From NCBI RefSeq assembly GCF_041260155.1, contig NC_091928.1, forward strand, positions 28,700,388-28,764,387: a stretch of DNA of 64,000 bases, in the 5' to 3' direction. A program made the position numbers and the translations under genes. The notes under the pieces are model-generated. The model made no database searches. It saw only the letters and a list, made by a program, of their open reading frames with translations, and was not told where the DNA came from. Below are positions 13,034 through 25,686 of this stretch, piece by piece. This DNA comes from Ptychodera flava (lineage: Eukaryota > Hemichordata > Enteropneusta > Ptychoderidae). The first letter of the stretch is position 1; each line of letters starts with the position of its first letter.

Positions 13034-13068
13034 AGACGTCACGAGGCGCCACGTGGTCAATTTGCATA
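13034..13068 (-). promoter_or_regulatory. Conserved proximal promoter block, gene B
   Basis: GACGTCAC (13035-13042), the E-box CACGTG just after it, and the octamer complement ATTTGCAT (13060-13067) lie 60-90 bp upstream of the gene B ATG. All three are intact here, as in the other copies with small variation. Confidence 0.5.
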
Positions 13069-13215
13069 AATGATTGCTCGTGTCAAAGTACGAATCAAAT
13101 CAGTGATCATATCATTATGTAAATTTGCACTTGCAATAAGTTGGATCTCTAGTATAGATGTGTTTTGATATTTTCCTTACCTAATCCAATCTTCGGAGAA
13201 ATGTTTTTGATTTTC

Positions 13216-13377
13216 ATAGTAATTTAACTCTTTCTTTCGCAAGTGTTTCTCATTATATATCTTTATTCTTTATGTATGTTTTTCTTCATTTCTGTTTAAT
13301 TTTCCTTTTGTTTGTGTAATGCTGATATGAACACTTTGTCTGAAATAAACCTTAATGATAATAATAATAATAATACC
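13216..13377 (+). mobile_element. 5'-truncated LINE 3' end
   Basis: A ~160-bp insertion relative to the upstream regions of A and C. It ends with AATAAACC and then an (ATA)n tail, the form of 3' tails of CR1/L2-like LINEs. It holds only 3'-UTR-like sequence and no coding region. Confidence 0.5.
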
Positions 13378-13699
13378 CTGGTGCCTTGAAAATATCACCA
13401 TGTCAATGGTGATATTCAGTTAACTATTCAGAGTTTGGTTGTTCTCGCTCGATAGTTATACACGACTGCCAAGTCATTCTCCGCGAATACTTAAAATATT
13501 CTGATTTAACACCTCGGAGAGGAATTTTTACATAAACTGCTGTTCATTTCGAACACTCTTATTCAAAAAATGCAAAAGTATTCCGCTAATATGGCTTTTT
13601 ACTAGGCGAATACAACAAGGATAGGGTGAGAGTATTCGCAAGTCATTTCTGAAGGGAACAAGTTTTATTCCGATACTTGACGGACAATTTTGAGATAAA

Positions 13700-15480
13700 A
13701 TCCTCAACTTTGTTCATCCTTTCATTAGTCAAATACAATGTATTTATCCATGAAGAAAGATAACATTTAATTGCATAACTTAGGATTGTAGGGTAACTTT
13801 AATCCTTTCAAGAGTGGCTGAATTTCTAATATTACAAACTGTGTATGTTACAAAGGATGCGATACACTCTACTGTCTTTCAGGACCACCAGTCAGAAGTA
13901 CGTCCTCTTTCGGGAGACTTCAGAATTGACAGTATCGACAGTGACCTGCTCCAGAAGCAGTTTTCATGTAAATGTTGACGACGCAATAATATGTAATAGC
14001 GAGGGCAGAAATCGAAGTACAGATTTTACAGATTACAGAGACAGTGGGAGTACAAACGTAATAACAACAAAATCAACAATTCACTCAATAACATTTTTCA
14101 GCTTTTTAATCGCAGCCTTGTCAGTCAATAATAACTAAAACGATGACTCTGGCATGCTGAACCGCGCTTACATCAGGTACGGGAAAGACTAGATTTTTAC
14201 GTTTAAACAACATTCAAAACTACCTTTACCACTCCATTCCGATTTCAAGGCATCCAGAGTTAAACAGTCAGATTAGATTTAAACATCCATGTGGTTTAGA
14301 TGTTTTCTGAATTTTGTAAGAATAAATTAAAATTCGGTACAACATATAAGATTGTAACAAGTTGACACGTTGAATATCGAAATATTTCCGTCGTTCAGTG
14401 TCATGTGATTTCTGTCAACGTATATATGTTTACACCTTTGAATATTCAAATGACGCTTAGCCGTATTCCGATATCTTCGGTGAGCCAACTTAATATTTAA
14501 TACTGAAAAAATATGTAAGTTTGTGATTAAGGAGGCGCTGCACCCAACACAGCATATTTTGTTCAAAAATCACGTTTTTGCAAATATTCATTTAATTTTA
14601 ATTATTTTTTCAACCCCTGATTACATTATTGGTTTGGTTCACCTTTTAGCTTGTTAAGCTGTTGTAATTTGCGCGATAAAGAAGTGTTTATTTATCCAAA
14701 TTTATGCAAATCACCCGATTTCCTGGCTTCTCTTTTCTCCAAATTTCAAGATTTCCAGAAACTTTAACTCCGCTCTGGCTGGTTCAAATTTGCTGAAATT
14801 TTCACATTATGTTCTTTAAATGCTATATAAAAATGAATATTTTGTTTGGCAATAAAGTACTTACATTTTAGATTTTGGGTTAGGGAACATTTTGATTTTG
14901 CTTATCATCTTTTAAACACTTCTTGAGCGCCAGTCTTCGAACCCATACCATGTTAGAATTAGGATATATAATGCAAAATGAAATAGTCGCTTTTTTGCCA
15001 AGTATACTTATCTTTCAAGTAAATAGTAAATTTAAGAAATTAGTGTGACGTTTTTGACTTAAATTAATTTGTATCATTAATACCAAACTTTAGGTTTTTA
15101 CCCCAAATATGCACTCCTTCATCCTTCAAGTAAATTATTACTACCATACTAAACTTTAGATTCTCTGCTTTTTGAAAATACATGGTATGGGGGGGTTCCT
15201 TGTTATCTTAGATGAGAAATATTCCTTTGACAAAAACTGTGTTGGCAACGTGCAGCTTCACCTTAAACTGGACACAAAATGAAGTAGTTGCTTTGCATTT
15301 TATTCTTCAATTGACATTTATGCTTTCAAAATTTCATTAACAACATTACTTATTGAAATCGACATTCGGGAGTCTCTATATCATTACATAAAAGCGCTTT
15401 GAACATAAAAGATTTGTTCACTGACTTTTGTTCAGAGTTTGCATACTTATACCCTCCTGAACATGCAACTGTCGGATTCA
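13700..15480. other. Spacer between genes B and C with shared 3' flank
   Basis: No gene found. From about 14440 onward the sequence is the 3' flank of gene C and aligns with the 3' flank of gene D (25170-25640, 26600-26700, 28300-28660), including the shared GAGGCGCTGCAC segment. It is therefore part of the tandem duplication unit. The stretch 13700-14400 shows no recognisable structure. Confidence 0.5.
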
Positions 15481-15960
15481 TAGTACCCAGGCCCTATCTC
15501 TATATTTCCAGCACCTTCTATGTTTGCGGAATAATATCAAACCGGTAGCCAATCATCTTCCTACCGTGAGAAGGATTAGCATTTGCTAATGGCTTTTTGG
15601 GACTGTTACTTGTCCAGCCATCTACCCGTCGGACAATTACCCTCCCTCTGGTCCAAACTTGGGTGATGTCCGGTTGGTCAATACCCTTGTGACAGTCACG
15701 TACCCTTACCCTACACTCTCTCATCGCCCCTTGCATGCATCAAGTTCTTTCATCAATATATTCATTAACATATCAGTATATTACTGAAATACTCACTACC
15801 ATCATTGCGATTGTCAGACCATGACAAAATAATAATGGCCCAAAAGATGACGGAATTACAAGGTAATCGTAAAGGATGTAAGATGACCATTTGTGACATC
15901 AGATCCTTACCTTTTTATACCGAAATCAAATTTGTACACGGAGGAGGAATCACTGTTTAT

Positions 15961-15996
15961 TCATAGACCCTCGAGTTTTTTCTCGAGGGTCTATGG
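15961..15996. mobile_element. 36-nt hairpin insertion with TTTAT target duplication
   Basis: A tiny near-perfect hairpin with arms CATAGACCCTCGAG and its complement around a T6 loop, flanked by TTTAT direct repeats (15956-15960 and 15997-16001). Gene D has the uninterrupted site (ACTGTTTATTAC). It lies 50-90 bp downstream of the gene C stop codon, and the duplicated target gives two AATAAA motifs on the gene strand. A related palindrome occurs at about 57655-57675. Confidence 0.7.
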
Positions 15997-16046
15997 TTTA
16001 TTACGTAATTGCTAAGCATGCTTTGGCCAATGTACTTCCGAGAATC

Positions 16047-19000
16047 TTACTTTTTCTTCCTGCAGTAAAAATCTTCAGTGACAAGGTCGATTTTTCCTGC
16101 ATGGAAACATTCAAAACCAGCCTCTTCGAGCATTTCCAGTGCCTTTTCCCTTCCCCACATTGCTCCTAACCCAAAACTGTCATCCCCACAAGAAAGTGAC
16201 GTTGGCATACACCGGAGGACGCTAATGGTATACAAGCAAGATGCATATGGATTCTGAATGTTATCTGCGTGTTTGGTGTGCCCGGCGACGTCTTTCATTA
16301 CGAAATAGCCGTCATCTTTCATTAAGCGCCTGATACCTGCCAACATCAGGTCAGGACGTCCGACATCATGGACTACATCCATGCAGTAGACCAGGTCGAA
16401 TTTCGCCTTCCAATCTCCAATGTCTCTTAAATTGGTGGCATCAACGAGGTGAAATGTGACGTTCGAGAGTTGCATGGACTTAGCCTTCGATTTTGCTGCC
16501 TCGATGGATTTTTCAGCATTGTCAATGCCATGAAATTCACAGTGTGGGAAATCTCGGGCCATCAAGCACAGCGCAGCCCCACTACCACAACCTACTTCAC
16601 AAACGTTCGCTTGAGTTTCTGAAAATAACAAGGCGTCAAGATTTCATAATCGTGGGATCTCGTCTAACAGATACAACACAAACCTAAGTACATTTTGAAT
16701 TTGTACAAGGGAGTTCAACAAATCTGGCTTTGAGATCAGGAAGGGTTGTATGGACCACATCAATCTCATAGCTGGTTGTGCAACCTGCTGTACATAACTT
16801 AGCGATTATCCGGCATTTTTGGGCGTGATATGAGTTATCTGCACGATTTTGTATCGAAAATCTGTGTGACAATAAAGGGGATGAAGCCTTTGTCGAGTAA
16901 CTGGCAAATTGGGTTTACGTGAACTTTCTCATTCTGCATGACCGCAAAGAGTGACACACATCTCTTTTTATAGCCTTAGTAGTAATGCTCTATATTTTTT
17001 TAAAATTTATTGTCAGGCTAAAATTCTAATAACCAACGATAACTCTTTTCACTTTTGTGTGGTTTACATGGAAAGGCCTTTGGTTTACACGGAAAGGGGT
17101 TTCCACTCGAATAAAGTATAGAAGTTAGCTGGGAAGTTTAACATTTTTCAGGCACAAAGACATAATGAAGTGATTGTTACAATGCCGATGATTTTGAAAA
17201 TTATGAATGTAGTAAAAAGACATGATTTGCGTCGTTGGCAGAAGATTTACTGATGTCATTATGTCGTCATCACTAAAAACAAAAGCTAAATTTTGTATGC
17301 GATATTGCGTTTATCGGAAAGCAAAGAAAGGGTGTACACTGACAAGGAACCCCGGGCCCGGAATTCTTAATCGACTTTCTTCATTGACTCCCTTGCACAT
17401 AGTCGATGTACCACACATATAGTTAGGCAAGTAGAGGTAACAAGTTCAGTGATGAAAATTTCGTATCACATACAAGGGAAATGTGCATGCCGTGCAATAT
17501 ATGCAGGTTATCCACCAAATCAACTGATTCGACAAAACAATATGCTGTTTGGTTGAAACTGTATAGAACGGGAATATGTATATTTGATTGTACAAACATT
17601 ATAGACATCTGATTGGCGAGAACGATGAGATATGTGCTACCTGCCATCTTCGTTTTCTTATTTCTTCTGATCTGATTCTTGCAAAGTACAACTTACCCTG
17701 TCATCATCCAGCATCTCTGGAGTTAAGATGTCTGTAATAATTATGAACCATACTCTACCCATAAGCCAAGGATGGCATAGACCGTGAAAGAGAGATAAAG
17801 CACTCTGTGATACACAGCTATCATACTTCGCGTAAAATTACTTTGCACGGGTTACAATTTCAAGAGTTGCTAATCTCCTATCAAAATATGTTCCAGAACT
17901 CACCAAGTAGTTTCTTGATAATTTCATTTTCCGAAAGAAACTTTGGCGCCTTATCCTGTAGACTGCATCTGGCTAATTTGTCACTCCAAGAAGGATGGAG
18001 GGTATACTTTGAGTACGGAACTCCTGGAGAAACAAAACATATATTAATTGCATGATATGTAATGGCGCTCTGTGTCTCTGTCTCTCGCTCTGTGTCTCTG
18101 TCTCTCTGTCTGTGTGTGTATGTGGGTGGGTGTGGTTGTTGGTGTGTCTCTGTGTCTGTCTGTCTGTGTCTGTGTGAATTCAATCTCAACTTTAGTTTGA
18201 ATTACTTAAAAAAAAACGAGTGAAATTTTGAAATAAATTTTGAGTATTTTTTAAACATTGTAACATTTTAACCTATATTTTGTTTGAAAATGCATTTACA
18301 CAGTAGTACCTGCCGGTCCTTCCTTTTTGAAGCAGTCAACAATTTCCTTGTAAGCTTCAATTGCTGTTGGAAGGCCTTCACAGAGCACAGACAGAGTTCC
18401 TGTGCCACCTTGAGTGCAGAGTGCATTGTGTCGGTGAGGAGGAAGGTAGTAGGTGTCCTTTTCAGAATCAATTTCCACGATACCACTGGTTACCATGGCA
18501 CCGAGCCACTCCCTTACATATCTGTGTGACGAATCAGAAAACGGGGATGCAGTTTAATGCAACTTTTGTGGTGGAATACTGATATATAAAGTGATTGACT
18601 TAAAGGATTTCATAAGAGGTGTGACGATTAGAAAACCAGACTGCACGTCAGTAAAAGGAAAATATGGTAGGCAATTTGATCGACGTTAAAGTCTTGAAGA
18701 GGTACAGTCGAATTCAACATTATTTGTATTGATTTTTATTGATGTCATCAAAAATTAATAATGAATGTTAATAAATGATGCATATAATAACCAAACTGTC
18801 TATTTTGCTCTAAATACCTTCTGGAAACCCTTCTTTTGTGTTAATTATGATTATTATTAAAAAATGATTATAATTGATAAAAAAATCATAGTTTACACAT
18901 TGTAATCAGCTTACGTAAACAACCCTCTTGAAACCCGCAGTTCATAATCTATGCAAATATGCACAAGTGACACTATTATCCAAGCTCAGTCTATGGCGAA

Positions 19001-19403
19001 GGTTCGCACACGGAAGAGCCCAAATGTTGGATGAAATATGTCCGTGGGTGTGCGATTATATGTGTGCGTGGATTTGGCTTTGTGGGCTTTGTGAGTTTAT
19101 GCCTGTGCTAATGTACAACTCGACCTGCCGATACATGGGCACTGAAATGAGGCTGAAATCTCCCTGGCCCCAGATTGCTTAGATCGATCAGTATCTACTC
19201 AAACAGTATGTTTACCGAGTACCTACTAACCTCTCCTTTAGACCTGCTGCATCTGCGATTGCCGTCGACGTTTTAGCTTCACCCAACTTAGCCATGGTGT
19301 TGAACAGACCCGTAGCAGATCCTATAGCTATACTGACAGCAGTAAATCCTTCTCTGACAGTTCCTAAAACCCGTTGTTCGAAAGATTCTTGTGACTCGCT
19401 CAT
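16047..19403 (-). CDS. SAM-dependent methyltransferase gene C (4 exons, complete)
   Basis: Exons: 19231-19403, 18310-18521, 17904-18023 and 16047-16618, totalling 1,077 nt (358 aa). Splice sites are intact and phases identical to B and D. Exon 4 contains motif I CEVGCGSGAALC, the VYCMDVVHDVGRPD segment and a RKKK C-terminus. This is the most compact copy (3.4 kb) and lacks the big intronic insertions, so it is the best reference for the ancestral intron content. Two AATAAA signals lie ~45-90 nt past the stop, one created by the hairpin insertion. The function is inferred from the fold only: a probable small-molecule or macromolecule methyltransferase of unknown substrate. Confidence 0.9.
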
Positions 19404-19467
19404 TCTGGTTGCTGTTTGCTCCGGATTGTGCCTCGTTGTAATTTAAGGTCATGAACTGGGAGCAAGA

Positions 19468-19501
19468 GACGTCACGAGGCGCTACGTGATAAATTTGCAT
19501 A
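19468..19501 (-). promoter_or_regulatory. Conserved proximal promoter block, gene C
   Basis: GACGTCAC (19468-19475), a degenerate E-box (TACGTG) and the octamer complement ATTTGCAT (19493-19500), 65-100 bp upstream of the ATG. Confidence 0.45.
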
Positions 19502-19744
19502 AAAGATTTATAATGTCAAAGCACGAATCAAATCATGCAAAAGTAATCATATTATTATGTAGTTTTGCGCTTGCAATAAGTTGGATCTTTAGTATAGATG
19601 TGTTGTTATATTTTGCTAACCTAAAAAAGAACATCCAATCTTCGGAGTGATGTTTTTGATTCCCTTTATAAAAACCATGGTGCCTTAAAAATATCACAGT
19701 GTCATTTGGTGATATTCACTTAACTATTCAGAGTTTGTGTGTTC

Positions 19745-19800
19745 TCGCTCGATCGTCATGCATGACTGGCAAGTCATTCTCCGCAAATGTTAAAAAACGT
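19745..19800 (-). promoter_or_regulatory. Conserved distal upstream block
   Basis: A block with GACTGGCAAGTCATTCTCCG is kept upstream of A (about 6750-6785), B (about 13455-13495), C and D (about 53250-53290). It holds a small inverted repeat (TGACTTGCCAGTCA on the gene strand). It may be a shared enhancer or promoter part, or simply duplicated DNA that has not yet diverged. Confidence 0.3.
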
Positions 19801-20039
19801 TGTGTTGACACCTTGGAGAGGAATTTTTATATAAACTGCTGCTCATTTCAAAACACTCTTATCCAAAAAAGCAAAAAATATTCTGCTAAATGGCTGTAAA
19901 TAAGGTGAATACAACAAGGCTATTCTGTGGTGAGAGTGTTCGCAATGATTTCTGAAGGGAACAAGTTTTATTCCGATACTCGACGGACAATTTCTTCTTG
20001 TTTGTAATTTTGTATGAGGTATAACCTGGGACAAACCGC

Positions 20040-20130
20040 ACCAAAAAGACCAAATAACAAGAATAATTCTAAAAGCGAGATTTAGTAACTGTCAGAGAAG
20101 GGTTCACTTTTTTCAGTATAGCCACAGTCA
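20040..20130 (+). pseudogene. Degenerate inverted exon 1 relic upstream of gene C
   Basis: A plus-strand block (CTAAAAGCGAGATTTAGTAA ... CTGTCAGAGAAGG ... CAGTATAGC) aligns with the start of methyltransferase exon 1 and with the better preserved relic at 53611. The start codon is lost and the frame is broken. It lies ~640 bp upstream of, and divergent from, gene C exon 1. Confidence 0.6.
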
Positions 20131-20914
20131 CTTGTAGTCTATTCCGCCCTGCGTCTATGCACGCCCCATAGAGGTGTGTACATATGCCTGAGTGTACACA
20201 CGTCCATACATCAAATCTTACAAAACTGGGATAATGACTGAGTTACTGTAAGGTGCATCTTACTATAAAACATTGAAGCGTCTTTTCTCGATACATTTTA
20301 GCTTTATCAATGTTTGAAAAGAAAACACATTTACTAATAAAGATTGTAAGATTGAAAATAGGTAGTGTACAAATGGCTTTAATAAAAGTAAAACATTGCT
20401 GGTGCGTTCGTTGTTGACTCTGTCAAAGTCAATCCGGTGATAATCTGGTGACAGTGTCGACAGATTAGTAATTTACGCTTGTTTGCTTGGCGCATTAGGC
20501 AATCAAGCGCATCAGATATGGGCGCAACACAGTGACAAAACTTTGCGCAAGATTGTCAGCGGTCAAAAATGTGACAAAGCAAAGGAGAAAAAGAAATCGT
20601 TACAAAACAAGTGCTAACATAAGACCAAGACACCAAAGGTTTGAAGTGTAAATCTTTATTAGCAATGTATATCATAGTTAAACGTATCGAAATAAAATAA
20701 TCCATAGCAAGAAGAACCCTGTGCTGAGACAAAGGCATCCGTATCCCCTCCCCTACCCCTGGGGACGGACGTCTGCAACCCCTATGCAATATCCTCAGCT
20801 GCCAGAATGAAAGAAATACAATGAACTTTGAAAGATGATTTAAAGACCTTGATATACATACAAGGACTTTGAGAATCAAAGTTATAGTTGTTGATGGCAA
20901 ATAATGTATGACCT

Positions 20915-20937
20915 TACACACACACACACACACACAC

Positions 20938-21004
<67 letters not shown>

Positions 21005-21008
21005 TATC
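20915..21008. repeat. (CA)n(TA)n compound microsatellite
   Basis: A short CA block followed by ~65 bp of TA, in the gene C/D spacer. Confidence 0.9.
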
Positions 21009-21145
21009 CACTTTTATTCATGTTTATTAAAGTGGCTTTATTAAGAGAATAACATTTATAAACATAAATGAGTTACAATTTTATGTATTAGTTAATTATT
21101 GTGATTATTGTCTTCAATTATTTTGGTATAAAATCGAACCTATAT

Positions 21146-24100
21146 GTCGTCGGATAGGAACGCCAGTTCTTGTCAAATTTGCACTAGAAAATGTTGACCA
21201 AAAGAAACTCGTACTTCAGGCGAAACAACGCCTTAAAGATAATGCGCTGTATAAAAAAGTCTATCTTCGTTCTAGCAAGAACCATATTGAACGGTTGGTT
21301 GAGTTAAACACGAAAACAATACCTAGTGAGCTGCCAAATGGGTAAGAGTATAGAATTACGGCTAGCGGAAGGATTGTCAGAAAGGCAACACATCAAGACG
21401 AAGGCAATGCGGAAGATAGATCGGAATAGGACACATCGCTCAATGGACTTAGAATCGCTCATCACAACGTCGGCGGGTGGACAAAGTGGAACAGTGACTT
21501 CAGAAGTGAAATTTTATTTAGTATAAACGCGGACATTATCTCAATAAATGAGACACATTTGTCTGGAAATGATTGTATACAGTTAAATGGTTATCGCTGG
21601 ATAGGATTTAATAGATCACTTGTGCATCATAATGCACGGAGAAGTTTTGGTGGAGTTGGATGCTTTGTGAAATATTCTGTGTATAATGATTACGCTGTTT
21701 CAGTTATTGATAAATCCTTTGATGGTATTCTTGGTGTTCGTTTTACGAACAAAGTGTCTGGTTACTCCTTTATATTATTTTCTTGTTATCTGCCGCCTGA
21801 AAATTCCCCTTGGGGAAGAGATGCAGATGCATTTTTCGGACACATGTTGAGTCAATTGTATTTATATGATAATGATGTCGATTCTATTTTCATCTGTGGC
21901 GCTTTAAATGGCGTCTTGGTAATTTGAATGGCAATATTGAGCATATTGATGACATTCCAATGAGGAAGGTCATTGATAAAGTTTTGAACCAGCATGGTCG
22001 TAGCTTTTGCGATTTTTTACAAGACGCAAAATTATGTACATTGAATGGTAGATGTAATATTCAGGGAGACAATTTTACCTCCGTATCGGGAAGGGGTAAA
22101 GCAGTAGTGGACTACATATGTGTTCCTCATGAACGGTTTCAATTTTGTGAAAACTTCTGTGTCGTTGATGTGCTGTCATTGATCAATGAAAATAATTTGC
22201 AAGGAATGCTGAATGACAGATGTAAAGTTCCTGACCATTCGCTTTTGTATTTCGACTTTTGCGATCGTCCCATTCTTTGTAATGTTTCCTGTAATCAGAG
22301 TCAACATTCCACAGCTTCAAATGCAAATGTGATGAATGCAAAATGTCGTTTCAAACTGGACAATATCCCTGATAATTTTCTGTCGTCTGATATTGCTAGG
22401 CATGCCATTCTGGAAATAATAGACAATATTCAATATTGTAGAGAGTCTCAACGAGAAATCGATTGTATTTATAGAAATTTATGCGATTGTATAGTTAATG
22501 AAATGAAGAATACACTTCCTTCTTTTGTTATAAGTAACAGTAAAGTTAAGAAACCGATGCGTCCCCGTAAACCGTTTTGGAATGAGGAGTTAACTGATTT
22601 ATGGAATACAATGAAGGAAAAAGAAAAACATTTCACTCGGTTTCACGGGCGTAAAGCTGAAATGCGCAGGTTGCGGATGAACTACAAAAGTGCAAGACTT
22701 GCATTTGACAAAAAGTTGAGGTATTACGAACGTAAATTTAGGATGGATGTTATTTCTGAGATTGACTCGTGTTGTTTTAGTAATCCTAATGATTTCTGGA
22801 ACTATGTGGGTAAACTTGGTCCAGCTCGTGAGTCGATTATCCCTTAAGAGGTTTATGATAATTCGGGTTCTGTTACTAATAACAGTAAAGATATTTTAAA
22901 TGTTTGGTATAGAGATATTTCTTCTATGTATCGTAAGTTAGAAAATGAAAATTTTGATGACGAGTTCTATGTAAGAATGCTACATCATAAGGAAGTCCTT
23001 AAACAACATTTCGATGACCCTTTATATATTTGCAATGCCGATTTAAATAGTAATTTTAACTTGGAAGAAGTGCGAAAAGTTGTAATGAAAACGAAGAGGG
23101 GTAAAGCTGTTGGTATTGACAATATACCTTATGGAGTATTACAGAATGAAGAATCCCTAAACGTGTTACATAAGCTCTTTCAAATTTGTTTCGATTCCGG
23201 CAAAATCCCCTCTGACTGGAGAAAAGCCATTATAGTTCCCATTCCCAAAAGTACAACTGACGATCCACGGCTTCCTCTAAACTATAGGGGTATAAGCTTG
23301 CAATAAGTTATAGCGAAATTATACAGCTCAATATTAGATAATAGAATTGAAAAGTATTTTGATGAGGAGAATATTTTGGTAGATGAACAGAACGGATTTC
23401 GAAGTGACAGATCGAGTGAAGATCACATTTTTCCCCTTACTTCCATTATCAGAAATAGATTATCAAATGGTCTTTCTACTTTTGCTACTTTTATAGATTT
23501 AAAGAAAGCCTTTGATTATGTTGATAGATCTGCGCTTCTGTATAAATTATTAATCCATGGTGTTGATGGTAAAATTTATAATAGTATTAAGGCAATGTAC
23601 TCCGACACGTCACATATGTTAAAGTAAATGAAATGTACACAGACTGGTTTGCTACAAAAACGGGTGTGTAAGACAGGGAGACAATTTGTCACCCTCTTTA
23701 TTTTCATTCTTTATTAATGACTTGGCAGTTGAGCTTAAATCATTGAACAAAGGTATTTCTATTGATGAGTATAATGTCTGTATATTGTTATATGCAGATG
23801 ACATAGTTTTAATTTCTGATAAATTATGAAGTTGATATGCAAACAATGCTTGACCATGTCAGTAAGTGGCGCTCCAAGTGGCGTCTTCTGATTAATTGTA
23901 GTAAATCAAAAGTTATCCATTTCAGGAAAGAAACCATGATAAGAAGTGTATTTGATTTTCATCTCGGTGTTAATTCAATTGAGTATGCTCAGATGTATAT
24001 ATATCTTGGGGTTGTATTAAATGAATTCTTAGATTTTTCTGAAACCTCTGCGACTTTGTCTCAAGCTGCCAATAGAGCACTGGGTGCTTTGAATTCAAAA

Positions 24101-25140
24101 GTGAAAGTTTTGAAAAACTTTGGGTTTGATTCTTACACAAAATTATATCATGCATGCGTTACCCCTGTTCTTGACTACTGTTCTTCAGTCTGGGGCTTTG
24201 GAAAGCATGATAAATGTGATGTAGTCCAAAACCGTGCCTTGAGATTTTATTTGGGAGTTCATAGGTTTACACCAACTCATGCAATTACAGGTGATACTGG
24301 TTGGAACTCGTGTAGAAATCGCAGACTTGTTAATATGGTTCGTTATTGGAATAGACTTCTTGCTATGGATGAACAAAGACTTACAAAAAGGGTCTTCTTG
24401 TGGGACTTTACCCTAAATGATTACAATAATTGGTCAAATGAGATATGTAAGATTTTTGATATTTTAGATTTAAATTTAGATGTGGAAAACCTATTGTACA
24501 TTGACATTTCCATGGTTACGAAAAAGTTGGTGTCAATTTTTGAATCTGATTGGCTAGAAAATGCTAGACAAAGGCCAAGTTACGTACCTATATTTCATTT
24601 AAATCTCATTATGGAGCAGAAAGCTTTGTTACATTGAATCTGTCACGTCGACAGCGGTCGTTGACGGCACAAATTCGTGCCGGTGTATTGCCTCTTAGGA
24701 TCGAAAGCGGAAGATTTCGTCTCGAGAGTGTAGATAGAAGGCTTTGTGAATTTTGTCAGAGTCATTCTATTGAAAACGAGACTCACTTTCTATTGTATTG
24801 TTCATTTTATGATGATCTAAGGTCAATTTATATGAAATGTCTTACAGAAGTTCAAGTTAGTTATATTTCAGACACAGAAAAGTTAAAGCTAATATTTCAA
24901 CAATATAATGTTAGAAACACAGCAAAATATATTGAAAAAGCATTTCTTCGAAGAAAAGAAAGTTTGTATAGGCTCACTTAGGGTAATTTATACCTTTGCT
25001 ATTGTGTATTGTACACCCTTTTATCCTTTGTTTTTGTTTTCAAAGTGACATATAAGTCCATTGGGCTGGGAGGTTTTCTTGTTCACATTGCTACGTTTGT
25101 TGTAAAGAATATGTAATTTTGACCTCATGTCACTATAATA

Positions 25141-25166
<26 letters not shown>
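21146..25166 (+). mobile_element. LINE 1: 5'-truncated non-LTR retrotransposon
   Basis: A ~4.0-kb insertion in the 3' flank of gene D, located by comparison with the gene B 3' flank; CTATAT flanks both ends (21140-21145, 25167-25172). In order: the C-terminal part of ORF1 (RRM-like, starting TPVLVKFALENV), an APE-type endonuclease from about 21438 (RIAHHNVGGW, later GKAVVDYI), a reverse transcriptase with the YADD box at 23791-23802, and a C-terminal cysteine motif (CEFC...ENETHFLLYC, about 24750-24800). The 3' tail is (TAAC)n. It is dead: a frameshift near 21914, in-frame stops near 22845 and 23304, and further frameshifts between 23620 and 23840. It probably belongs to the CR1/jockey group; the clade is not resolved. 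Confidence 0.85.
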
Positions 25167-25172
<6 letters not shown>

Positions 25173-25686
25173 TGTATGTTTGGCATATATGTTTACACCT
25201 TGGAATAAAGGTATCTTAAATGACCAGTGTTCTGGGACAAAACTTACTGTGAGAGCGCGCATTACTATTTAATTCGGTGAGCCTACTTTATATTTAATAC
25301 TGATATAACATATACATGTTTTTGATTGAGGGGGCGCTGCACATAACACAGCGTATTTTGCTCAAAAAGCACGTTTTTGCAAATATTCATTCCATTTTAA
25401 TTAATTTGTAAACCCAAGATTGCATTACTGATAGGGTTCACGTTTTAACTTGTCTAATTGTTGTAAGTTGCGTGATAAAGAAGTGTTAATTTATGCACAT
25501 TTATGCAAATAACCCAAATTTCTGGGTTCTCTTTTCTTCAAATTTCAAGATTTCCAAAGAATTTCACTTCACCCTGGTTGGGTCAAAATTTCTGAAATTT
25601 TCACATCATGTTCTTTAAATGCTATATAAAATAACGACTATGGGGGGAGCAATAAGTCCCTATATATGGAATAAGGGGCATCTTAA

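Noticed and set aside
20556-21011. Minus-strand open frame of 151 aa
   Set aside because: It starts in the (TA)n/(CA)n tract and continues into sequence with no recognisable domain or splice context.
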